Assembly (NCBI GenBank): GCA_020633655.1
Contig: JACKDF010000008.1
Span: forward strand, 255,893-319,892
Direction: 5' to 3'
From: Deferribacteres bacterium
GTDB taxonomy: Bacteria > Zhuqueibacterota > Zhuqueibacteria > Zhuqueibacterales > Geothermadaptataceae
DNA length: 64,000 nt
Numbering within the stretch: position 1 is the first letter of the stretch; every line of letters begins with the position of its first letter. Made by a program: the position numbers and the translations under genes. Below the pieces are notes generated by a model. The model did not search any database. It was given only the letters and a program-made list of their open reading frames with translations, and was not told where the DNA came from. This document shows, one piece after another, positions 26,922 through 35,129 of this stretch.

Positions 26922-28073
26922 ATGAGGAAATCTTTATTTTATGCTTTAGGATTTATGTTATTGTCAGCATCTATATCGCTGGCACAGCAAGTTAAGAGCA
27001 AGTATGATGTCACATTCTACGGCTTTGTTAAGGCAGAAGCTATTTACGAAACATCAGAAACTGCGGTCGGAGACTGGTTCTTGTTTGCAAGGCCGGATGG
27101 AAGCCCGCAGTCCGATCAGGAAATTTTTACAATGAATGCCCGTCACACTCGTTTGGGAATGAAATTCGCCAATCCTGTTGGTGAAGATGGAGCTAAAGTT
27201 ACAGGCCTTGTAGAATTTGATTTCGCAGGCGGATTTCCCAATTCAAGTACAGCTGCACGCCAGCCACTTGTGCGATTGCGTCATGCATGGGTACAGATAA
27301 GTAAAGGAAATTGGGAAAGCCGGTTTGGTCAGGATTGGGCATTAATTTCCGGGCCTTTTCCGAACACCGCCAGCTTTGTTGTTGGCGCTGGTAAAGGAAA
27401 TCTATGGATGCGATTTCCACAAATAAAAGTGACTTATGCAGGAAAACCGATGAAAGTTGCTCTGAGTATCAACCGTCCAATGGCCGGAAATATTAAATAT
27501 GATAATTTTGCAGGCGGTTCCTTTGATCCCGTTGGTGACGGTGAGCGCTCCGGAATGCCATGGTTCATGGGTCGAGCCTGGTTTAATGCCGGATCTGCAA
27601 AACTCTCCGCGTCTTTCCATTATGGATCAGAACAAATCAATGATCTTTCCGGAAATCCACACGATAAGCCATCCTTTTCAATCAATGCAGATGCTGAATT
27701 TAGCTCTGGCCCCCTCGCTTTTACCATTCGTGGTTTTAAAGGTGAAAACCTGAACAGCTTTTTTGGCGGTGTATTTCAAGGATTTAGTAGTGATGCAACT
27801 TCTGTAAATAATGTTGCAAGTATGGGTGGTTGGGCTCAGGCCAAATATACCATTAATCCCAAATGGTCTGCAACTATCGGTGGAGGTCTTGATGATCCGG
27901 AAGATGATTATGTTTCCAGAACACGCAATGATTGGTTCTTCGGCAACATAGCATACAATGCTTATGAAGCAGTGACTTTCATGCTGGAAACCCAATATCT
28001 GAAAACATCCTATAAAACTTCTGACGCAGGAACGAGCAATCGTTTCCAATTTGTGACCTATTACAAATTCTAA
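26922..28073 (+). CDS. Outer-membrane porin-like beta-barrel protein
   Basis: Start set at ATG 26922 because GGAGG lies 8 nt upstream and a signal peptide follows (MRKSLFYALGFMLLSASISL ending AQQ); the frame extends further upstream but is not protein-like. 383 aa. The first strand VTFYGFVKAEAIYE, the alternating hydrophobic strands, RHTRLGMKF, and the terminal RFQFVTYYKF with Phe last are typical of 16- or 18-stranded porins such as the DcaP/OprO type. Placed first in the operon before a carboxylate symporter, it should let small organic acids cross the outer membrane. Confidence 0.8.
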   Translation: MRKSLFYALGFMLLSASISLAQQVKSKYDVTFYGFVKAEAIYETSETAVGDWFLFARPDGSPQSDQEIFTMNARHTRLGMKFANPVGEDGAKVTGLVEFDFAGGFPNSSTAARQPLVRLRHAWVQISKGNWESRFGQDWALISGPFPNTASFVVGAGKGNLWMRFPQIKVTYAGKPMKVALSINRPMAGNIKYDNFAGGSFDPVGDGERSGMPWFMGRAWFNAGSAKLSASFHYGSEQINDLSGNPHDKPSFSINADAEFSSGPLAFTIRGFKGENLNSFFGGVFQGFSSDATSVNNVASMGGWAQAKYTINPKWSATIGGGLDDPEDDYVSRTRNDWFFGNIAYNAYEAVTFMLETQYLKTSYKTSDAGTSNRFQFVTYYKF

Positions 28074-28205
28074 CAATCAAAGATAAAATACATGACGGGT
28101 TGAGACAGGCAGCAGTTAATTCTACAACAAAAATCATGAGCTGCTTTCCGTTGTCTGTTTTAAATAAAACCATGCATTGCCTAACACTATCAACGGAGGA
28201 GTTAT

Positions 28206-28466
28206 ATGGCTACAAAAGAAAACCTCGAAGCCTACTGGAAAACCAATTTAAAATATCTGGCAATTCTTTTGTCGATCTGGTTTGTGGTAAGCTACGGGTT
28301 TGGAATTTTACTCGTCGATGCACTTGACAATATTCATTTTTTCGGTTTTAAACTGGGATTCTGGTTTGCCCAACAAGGCTCTGAGATCATCTTTGTTATC
28401 TTAATTTTCGTCTATGTAAGCTGGATGAACAAATTGGATGCAAAATACGGTGTAGCAGAAGAATAA
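28206..28466 (+). CDS. DUF4212 small subunit of a sodium/solute symporter
   Basis: 86 aa with two membrane helices (LKYLAILLSIWFVVSYGFGI and the segment around SEIIFVILIFVYVSWM), and the YWKTN and GFWFAQQGSE motifs of DUF4212 proteins. These always accompany the larger VC_2705-type sodium:solute symporter, found 45 nt downstream. GGAGG lies 7 nt before the ATG. Confidence 0.9.
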   Translation: MATKENLEAYWKTNLKYLAILLSIWFVVSYGFGILLVDALDNIHFFGFKLGFWFAQQGSEIIFVILIFVYVSWMNKLDAKYGVAEE

Positions 28467-28511
28467 TTTAAAAAAATAATCGATTTTTCCACTCTTTACG
28501 GAGGATAGAAT

Positions 28512-30200
28512 ATGGGTATTTTAATGTGGACTTGGATTATCGTCGGATTGACTTTTGCGCTTTACATCGGTATTGCGATCTGGTCCCGTGCGAGTTCCAC
28601 AGGAGAGTTTTATGTCGCTTCGAAACAGGTGCATCCAATTGCTAACGGTATGGCGACGGGTGCAGACTGGATGTCAGCGGCTTCGTTTATTTCCATGGCA
28701 GGTCTTATCTCCTTTATCGGTAGAGATGGTGCCGTCTATCTAATGGGATGGACAGGTGGTTATGTGCTGTTAGCGCTTTTACTTGCACCTTATCTGCGTA
28801 AATTTGGTAAATATACAGTACCAGAATTCGTTGGCGAACGCTACTATTCCGACGTTGCCAGAATTGTGGCTGTTATCTGTGCTATATTCGTGTCATTCAC
28901 CTATGTAGCTGGCCAAATGCGTGGCGTTGGTATCGTTTTCTCGCGTTTTCTGGAAGTTGATATCACCTCTGGTGTTATTATTGGCGTAGGTATTGTTTTC
29001 TTTTATGCAGTTCTTGGTGGCATGAAGGGTATCACTTATACGCAAGTAGCCCAGTATTGCGTTTTGATCGTCGCTTATCTCATTCCTGCTATTTTCATTT
29101 CAATCCTGATGACAGGAAATCCGATTCCCCAATTGGGATTTGGTGGGACTTTGAGTGATGGATCCTACTTGCTTAGTAAACTTGATGGCTTGAATGAAGC
29201 CCTTGGATTTGCAGCATATACCGGTGGCACGAAATCAACAATCGATGTATTTTTTATCACAGCGGCGTTGATGGTGGGTACCGCAGGTTTGCCGCACGTT
29301 ATCATTCGTTTCTTCACTGTGCCAAAAGTTGCGGACGCTCGTAAATCCGCAGGATGGGCGCTTTTGTTCATCGCCATCCTTTACACAACGGCTCCCGCAG
29401 TTGCTGCTTTTGCACGCACGAACATGATTCAGACATTGAATGATAAACCATACGCCAGTGCTCCATCGTGGTTTAAAAACTGGGAAGAAACAAAACTCAT
29501 TTCCTGGACGGACAAAAACAATGATGGCATTATGCAGTATCGCGGCGCAAATGCACCTGACGGTTTGGAAAACGAACTGAAGGTCGATCGTGATATCATG
29601 GTTTTAGCGAATCCGGAAATTGCGCAGTTGCCGAACTGGGTTGTCGCTTTAGTTGCAGCGGGAGGACTAGCGGCAGCACTTTCAACAGCTGCCGGGCTTC
29701 TCCTGGTTATTTCAACTTCGGTATCGCACGACCTTCTCAAGTCGATTTTCATGAAAGAGTTGAGCGAAAAACAGGAACTGGTGTGGGCACGTGTCGCTGC
29801 TGGTTTTGCCGTTGCTATCGCTGGCTATTTTGGTATTAATCCGCCAGGATTTGTGGCGCAGGTGGTAGCCTTCGCCTTTGGATTGGCTGCCAGCTCCTTC
29901 TTCCCAATTATCATTCTTGGTATTTTTTCCAAGAAAGTAAACAAAGAAGGAGCGATTGCCGGTATGTTGTCAGGTATTGTTTTTACCGCAGCGTATATTA
30001 TTTACTTCAAATTTGTCAATCCAGGTGCAAACAATGCTGCAAACTGGTGGTTTGGCATTTCACCGGAAGGCATTGGAACACTTGGTATGCTATTGAATTT
30101 TATTGTGACACTGGTCGTAACGAAATTCACTCCAGCCCCTCCGGAAAAGATACAACACCTTGTTGAAAATGTACGTGTTCCCAAAGAATTAAGTGCATAA
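28512..30200 (+). CDS. Sodium:solute symporter, acetate/carboxylate type (VC_2705 family)
   Basis: 562 aa, about 13 membrane helices, no signal peptide. Family landmarks include the N-terminal FYVASKQVHPIANGMATGAD, the YTVPEFVGERYYS segment and GTAGLPHVIIRFFTVP. The sequence from about 310 to 355 is a hydrophilic loop, with NNDGIMQYRG resembling a calcium-loop motif. The SSS family couples Na+ entry to uptake of acetate, propionate or pyruvate; coupling with acs downstream argues for acetate. GGAGG at 28500 serves the ATG at 28512. The gene forms a unit with the DUF4212 partner. Confidence 0.92.
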   Translation: MGILMWTWIIVGLTFALYIGIAIWSRASSTGEFYVASKQVHPIANGMATGADWMSAASFISMAGLISFIGRDGAVYLMGWTGGYVLLALLLAPYLRKFGKYTVPEFVGERYYSDVARIVAVICAIFVSFTYVAGQMRGVGIVFSRFLEVDITSGVIIGVGIVFFYAVLGGMKGITYTQVAQYCVLIVAYLIPAIFISILMTGNPIPQLGFGGTLSDGSYLLSKLDGLNEALGFAAYTGGTKSTIDVFFITAALMVGTAGLPHVIIRFFTVPKVADARKSAGWALLFIAILYTTAPAVAAFARTNMIQTLNDKPYASAPSWFKNWEETKLISWTDKNNDGIMQYRGANAPDGLENELKVDRDIMVLANPEIAQLPNWVVALVAAGGLAAALSTAAGLLLVISTSVSHDLLKSIFMKELSEKQELVWARVAAGFAVAIAGYFGINPPGFVAQVVAFAFGLAASSFFPIIILGIFSKKVNKEGAIAGMLSGIVFTAAYIIYFKFVNPGANNAANWWFGISPEGIGTLGMLLNFIVTLVVTKFTPAPPEKIQHLVENVRVPKELSA

Positions 30201-30247
30201 TTCAATGATTCCGTATTTCTGTTAAGTGTTCTAACAACAATCATAAA

Positions 30248-30287
30248 ATCCTGAATAGTCATGGAAATTTTCAAGGCTATTCAGGAT
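30248..30287 (+). terminator. Hairpin between symporter and acs
   Basis: ATCCTGAATAG (30248-30258) and CTATTCAGGAT (30277-30287) pair perfectly over 11 bp around an 18-nt loop; a run of seven T follows after a short gap at about 30304. It could end or attenuate the transporter transcript, or stabilise its 3' end, allowing acs to be transcribed separately. Confidence 0.5.
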
Positions 30288-30458
30288 GAATTAATTTAAG
30301 CGACTTTTTTTAAGTTTTAATCATGCACTCATTTACAAATGATGAATGCATCATCCTTATTACTTAATTTTCGATGTTTGTGAATTCAACAGTACCAAAA
30401 TTTTCACATCAGTTCTATACTCATAAAAATTTTAGTGGAATAAACGCAGGAGTAAACC

Positions 30459-32396
30459 ATGAGTTCGATTGCGAAATTCGAACCAGCCGCCAATTTTGTT
30501 AAAAAAGCGCATATTCAATCCATGGCAGAATACAAAAAAATGTATGATGCATCTGTGAATGATCCGGAAAAGTTTTGGGCGGAAATGGCCGAACGACTGC
30601 ATTGGTTTAAAAAATGGGACAAAGTTGTCGAATATGATTTCCACAAAGGAGAAATTAAGTGGTTCTTAGGTGGAAAAACCAATGTGAGCTACAATTGTCT
30701 TGACCGGCACGTACTGGATGGGAAGGGTGACAAAACGGCTTTAATTTGGGAAGGAAATGATCCTTCAGAGTCCAAATCGTATACTTATTCACAATTATTG
30801 GGCGAAGTACAAAAATGCGCCAATGTCTTGAAAGCCAATGGTATCAAAAAAGGAGATCGCGTTTGTATTTATATGCAAATGATCCCGGAACTGGCTATCG
30901 CGATGTTGGCGTGCACCCGAATCGGCGCTGTACACTCTATCGTCTTCGGCGCTTTCAGCAGTGAATCCCTTCGTGACCGAATTAATGACTCTGCTTGCAA
31001 GATGCTCATTACTCAGGACTCAGGTGTTCGCGGTGTAAAACAAGATATTCCAATGAAAGTAAACGCTGATGAAGCTGTCGCTGAATGTCCATCGATTGAG
31101 AAAATTCTTACCGTTAAGCGAACGGGGCACAATGTAAACATGCAGAATGTACGCGATATCTACTGGCACGATGAAATGGCGAAAGTTAACGCTGAATGTC
31201 CTGCAGAAGAAATGGATTCAGAAGATCCATTGTATATTTTGTATACTTCTGGTTCAACAGGTAAACCCAAGGGGGTTTTACATACGACTGGTGGCTATCT
31301 CGTATACACGTCGCTTACCCATAAATATGTGTTTGATTACCATGAAGACGATATTTATTGGTGTACAGCGGACATTGGCTGGGTAACAGGCCATTCCTAC
31401 ATCGTCTATGGACCGCTTGCCAACCGTGCCATTACCATGATGTATGAGGGCGTGCCAAATTATCCTGATTATGGCAGATTTTGGCAAATTGTCGAAAAAC
31501 ACAAGGTCAATCAATTTTATACAGCCCCTACTGCAATCCGTGCCTTAATGAAAGAAGGCAAATCATGGCCGGAAAAATACAATTTGTCCTCATTAAATCT
31601 TCTCGGAACTGTTGGCGAACCCATTAAAGCAGCGGATTGGAACTGGTACAATGAAGTTATCGGCAAAGGCAAATGCCCGATCGTTGATACCTGGTGGCAA
31701 ACTGAAACTGGCGGCATTCTTATCACTCCCCTACCCGGCGTAACAGCCACAAAACCAGGCTCAGCCACATTACCATTCTTTGGCGTACAACCTGTTTTAA
31801 TGGACGAGCACGGCAATGAACTGGAAGGTGCTGTGCAGGGATATTTAGCCATCAAAGCGGCATGGCCAAGCCTGATGCGCACCGTTTATGGTGATCACGA
31901 ACGTTTCATTCAAACGTATTTCTCACGTTTCCCTGGTTATTATTTCACCGGAGACGGCGCACGACGTGACGAAGATGGTTACTACTGGATTACCGGTCGT
32001 GTAGACGACGTACTCAACGTATCAGGTCACCGGATTGGAACTGCAGAAGTTGAGGGTGCTATTGGTCGGGCTGAGGGTGTCGCAGAGGCTGCTGTCGTTG
32101 GTTTTCCCCACGACATAAAAGGGCAGGGAATCTATGCCTATGTCACAATGATGACCGGCGTTGAAGCCAATGCATCCACAATCGCCGCTATAGAAGAATC
32201 TGTGCGTAAGCACATCGGACCACATGCAAAACCCGATAAAATTCAGTTCACCCCTGCCCTGCCGAAAACACGTTCGGGTAAAATCATGCGCAGAATTCTA
32301 AGAAAAATCGCGGAAGGAGAAGTGGATCAACTGGGTGATATCTCAACACTCGCTGATCCAAGCGTTGTCGCCAGCCTTGTTGATCAAAGAAAATAA
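30459..32396 (+). CDS. acs: Acetyl-CoA synthetase
   Basis: 645 aa, the usual length. It makes acetyl-CoA from acetate, ATP and CoA via acetyl-AMP. Core motifs are seen: P-loop YTSGSTGKPKG (near 256-266), DIGWVTGHSYIVYGPL, DTWWQTETGG with the acetyl-pocket Trp, YFTGDGA and the terminal TRSGKIMRR, whose Lys is the conserved acetylation site. AGGAG precedes the ATG by 7 nt. It follows the symporter by 258 nt and precedes a second acyl-CoA synthetase, completing an uptake-and-activation pathway for short-chain acids. Confidence 0.95.
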   Translation: MSSIAKFEPAANFVKKAHIQSMAEYKKMYDASVNDPEKFWAEMAERLHWFKKWDKVVEYDFHKGEIKWFLGGKTNVSYNCLDRHVLDGKGDKTALIWEGNDPSESKSYTYSQLLGEVQKCANVLKANGIKKGDRVCIYMQMIPELAIAMLACTRIGAVHSIVFGAFSSESLRDRINDSACKMLITQDSGVRGVKQDIPMKVNADEAVAECPSIEKILTVKRTGHNVNMQNVRDIYWHDEMAKVNAECPAEEMDSEDPLYILYTSGSTGKPKGVLHTTGGYLVYTSLTHKYVFDYHEDDIYWCTADIGWVTGHSYIVYGPLANRAITMMYEGVPNYPDYGRFWQIVEKHKVNQFYTAPTAIRALMKEGKSWPEKYNLSSLNLLGTVGEPIKAADWNWYNEVIGKGKCPIVDTWWQTETGGILITPLPGVTATKPGSATLPFFGVQPVLMDEHGNELEGAVQGYLAIKAAWPSLMRTVYGDHERFIQTYFSRFPGYYFTGDGARRDEDGYYWITGRVDDVLNVSGHRIGTAEVEGAIGRAEGVAEAAVVGFPHDIKGQGIYAYVTMMTGVEANASTIAAIEESVRKHIGPHAKPDKIQFTPALPKTRSGKIMRRILRKIAEGEVDQLGDISTLADPSVVASLVDQRK

Positions 32397-32529
32397 CCCG
32401 CTTGAGGATTGGAAGATGGATTTGTGGATTATTGCAATTCGTCATACGGTATGGTTTATAAACTTGACTAGAATGTCGCAAAAGGAAAATACCGGACGAT
32501 GAGCCTGTCTGCACAGAGGAAAGTCAAAG

Positions 32530-32593
32530 TGTCGAAAGACCCGATTCCACGCTCAAAATCGGGCCTTTCGGCACGCTCAGGGTCCGATTTTTC
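32530..32593 (-). repeat. Dispersed palindromic repeat, copy 1
   Basis: On the minus strand this stretch reads ATCGGACCCTGAGCGTGCCG, continues through GAGCGTGGAATCGGG and ends TTTCGACA. It aligns over more than 60 nt with 44245-44309 (plus strand) with only a handful of differences, and less closely with 61110-61195. Internal CCCGATT and AATCGGG can pair. It occupies the 299-nt gap between the two synthetase genes. Confidence 0.75.
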
Positions 32594-32695
32594 GAGTTTA
32601 TCGACGGTCTCATCAGATTTATCATTAATAATTTGCAAATCCACTTTCCTGTTTTAGAAAAGAAAACCCGTTATCTCATATTCTGAGGGCACTAT

Positions 32696-34570
32696 ATGAA
32701 TTATAAAGATCACTACGCACATTTTCTTGCTTCGCCCGAAACATTCTGGGCGGAACAGGCCGATCGTATTGCATGGTTCCAAAGTCCACAAAATATTTTA
32801 TCACGCAATGAACGTGGCCATTACCGTTGGTATGAAGGTGGAAAGCTTAATACGTGTTATCTTGCTACTGATTTTCATGTGGAAAATGGACGTGGTGAGC
32901 AGCTGGCCCTCATTTATGATTCACCCGTTACCAATTCCGTAAAAAAATACACCTATCGGGAGTTAAGAGATGCAACAGCACAATTTGCAGGTGTTCTTTC
33001 TAATCTCGGGGTGAGCAAAGGTGACAGGATTATCATCTACATGCCAATGGTGCCAGAAGCGGCTATTGCCATGCTGGCCAGCGCAAGATTAGGAGCAGTG
33101 CATTCCGTTGTTTTTGGAGGCTTTGCCTCCCATGAATTGGCCATCCGTATTGATGATGCAAAGCCAAAGGTTGTCGTCTCAGCAAGTTGTGGCATTGAAA
33201 TCAATCGCAAAATTCCTTACAAGCCCCTCCTGGATGAAGCAATCCGATTGGCGAAACACAAACCCGAGCATTGCGTGATTCTCAATCGTCCAGAACTTGA
33301 AGTTGAAAGTATGACTGCAAGGGATCATGATTGGCAACAGGCACTTCATGAAGCGAAACCGGTGAATTATGTACCGGTTGATGCTACTGATCCATTGTAC
33401 ATCTTGTACACTTCCGGCACAACTGGCCTGCCAAAGGGAATCGTGCGCGATAATGGTGGGCATGCCGTTGCGTTAAAGTACAGTATGGATGCAATCTATA
33501 ATACAAAACCGGGCGATGTCTATTGGGCAGCCTCGGATGTCGGTTGGGTAGTCGGGCATTCGTATATAGTATATGCGCCTTTACTCACAGGCTGCACGAC
33601 CATTTTGTTCGAGGGTAAACCCGTAAAAACACCTGATGCGGGCAAATTCTGGCATGTGATTGCTGAACACCAAGTAAAAACATTCTTCACCGCTCCGACG
33701 GCATTCCGGGCTATTCGAAAGGAAGATCCGGAGGGAAAACTTTTACAGGATTATGATATTTCCAGCCTTCGCTGCCTGTTCCTTGCTGGAGAACGCACAG
33801 ATCCCCCGACATTAAATTGGCTGCAAAATCTATTAAAAATTCCAGTAATTGACCATTGGTGGCAAACGGAAACCGGCTGGCCAATGGTTGCGAACATGAT
33901 GGGAATTGAAGAGCTGCCCGTAAAAGCAGGATCTGCCTCTGTTCCTGTTTGTGGTTACGATGTATGTGTTCTTGACACAAGCGGTAAGGAAGTCGGTCCC
34001 AATGAGGAAGGCCAGATTGTCGTGAAATTGCCATTGCCTCCCGGCTGCTTGCCAAGTTTATACAATGATGACGATCGCTTTGAAAAATCCTATCTCTCAC
34101 GCTATCCCGGTTACTATACCTCCGGAGATGGCGGATATAAAGATGAGGATGGATACGTTTTTATTATGGGGCGAACAGATGATGTCATAAATGTGGCGGG
34201 ACATCGTCTTTCAACAGGTGAGATGGAGGAGCTACTCACTCTTCACAAGTCGGTTGCAGAATGCGCTGTCATTGGTGTTATGGATGAGTTACGTGGGCAG
34301 GTGCCGGTTGGACTTGTGGTGTTGAAGGATGGAGTCGTTCAAGCGGAACAAGAACTGATTGATGAGCTGATTGCGATTGTGAAAGAAAAAATCGGCGCCT
34401 TTGCCTACCTAAGAAAAATACTCATCGTCGATCGATTACCCAAAACACGATCCGGAAAAATATTACGCAATGTGATGCGTAAAATTGCAGATAATCAGGA
34501 GTACAACACTCCGTCCACTATTGATGATCCTGCAATTTTGGATGAAATATCAAGTGCTTTGGGAAAATAG
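32696..34570 (+). CDS. prpE: Propionyl-CoA synthetase-like acyl-CoA ligase
   Basis: 624 aa, homologous to the preceding gene but closer to PrpE proteins: YTSGTTGLPKGIVRDNGGHAV is the P-loop with the PrpE-type IVRDNGGH, followed by SDVGWVVGHSYIVYAPLL and WWQTETGWP. TRSGKILRN near the end holds the catalytic, acetylatable Lys. It activates propionate or a related short-chain acid to its CoA thioester. GAGGG stands 7 nt before the ATG. The tandem with acs widens the acid range of the operon. The exact substrate is inferred from family resemblance. Confidence 0.85.
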   Translation: MNYKDHYAHFLASPETFWAEQADRIAWFQSPQNILSRNERGHYRWYEGGKLNTCYLATDFHVENGRGEQLALIYDSPVTNSVKKYTYRELRDATAQFAGVLSNLGVSKGDRIIIYMPMVPEAAIAMLASARLGAVHSVVFGGFASHELAIRIDDAKPKVVVSASCGIEINRKIPYKPLLDEAIRLAKHKPEHCVILNRPELEVESMTARDHDWQQALHEAKPVNYVPVDATDPLYILYTSGTTGLPKGIVRDNGGHAVALKYSMDAIYNTKPGDVYWAASDVGWVVGHSYIVYAPLLTGCTTILFEGKPVKTPDAGKFWHVIAEHQVKTFFTAPTAFRAIRKEDPEGKLLQDYDISSLRCLFLAGERTDPPTLNWLQNLLKIPVIDHWWQTETGWPMVANMMGIEELPVKAGSASVPVCGYDVCVLDTSGKEVGPNEEGQIVVKLPLPPGCLPSLYNDDDRFEKSYLSRYPGYYTSGDGGYKDEDGYVFIMGRTDDVINVAGHRLSTGEMEELLTLHKSVAECAVIGVMDELRGQVPVGLVVLKDGVVQAEQELIDELIAIVKEKIGAFAYLRKILIVDRLPKTRSGKILRNVMRKIADNQEYNTPSTIDDPAILDEISSALGK

Positions 34571-34597
34571 ATTGTCGATAAAAGTAAATTTTGCTCT

Positions 34598-34651
34598 AAA
34601 TCGTACCCATTCCCGACTCCGCGCTTGATTATTCAAACATGAGTACGATTT
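34598..34651. repeat. 9-bp inverted repeat after the second synthetase
   Basis: AAATCGTAC (34598-34606) and GTACGATTT (34643-34651) are exact reverse complements with a 36-nt loop. No T-run follows, so a terminator role is uncertain. Confidence 0.4.
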
Positions 34652-34685
34652 GGGTGGTATTAATTGAAATTTGAGGATTAATCGA

Positions 34686-34877
34686 ATGAAGTTTCGCCTT
34701 AATAGAATCCAATCGATAATTTTTACGGTGATTTACCTTGCAGTGACTTTATTACTCCGTTTGTTTCTTGAACCCTATTTGATGGGATATTATTTTATTT
34801 CAATTGGTATTGGATTGTATTTCATTTTATTGCTCTGGGTTTTGTGGCACAAAAAGGTATTGAATTTTAGCAAATGA
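34686..34877 (+). CDS. Small two-helix membrane protein
   Basis: 63 aa from ATG 34686, 9 nt behind GAGGA. Two hydrophobic helices (SIIFTVIYLAVTLLLRLFLE and the stretch around YYFISIGIGLYFILLLWVLW) are joined by a short loop; the ends are basic. I do not recognise the family. It follows the second synthetase by about 115 nt and may be the last gene of the acetate operon, perhaps an accessory factor for the symporter. Confidence 0.6.
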   Translation: MKFRLNRIQSIIFTVIYLAVTLLLRLFLEPYLMGYYFISIGIGLYFILLLWVLWHKKVLNFSK

Positions 34878-35077
34878 ATTTCACTATCCTGCATTAGTAA
34901 AGTCTGTTTTACAGAACCAATTCTATAATAACGGAAATATGTAGAGGTAAACGGGCGAATAATTACACTTTATATTTAAGGTTGGAATTAATAAGAAAAA
35001 AGCCGAATCGAAACCAATATTTAGTAGCATCTCTTAAACCAGCTTTATTCATGCAATACTCAAAGTAAACTATGACC

Positions 35078-35091
35078 AGGGGATATCCCCT
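35078..35091. repeat. Perfect 14-bp palindrome AGGGGATATCCCCT
   Basis: A gap-free palindrome in the 252-nt space between two convergent operons. The perfect centre leaves no loop, which fits a protein-binding dyad better than a terminator. Confidence 0.5.
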
Positions 35092-35129
35092 GCCCAATCA
35101 TGGTATTTATGAGCGAAGCAGGTTAGGAA

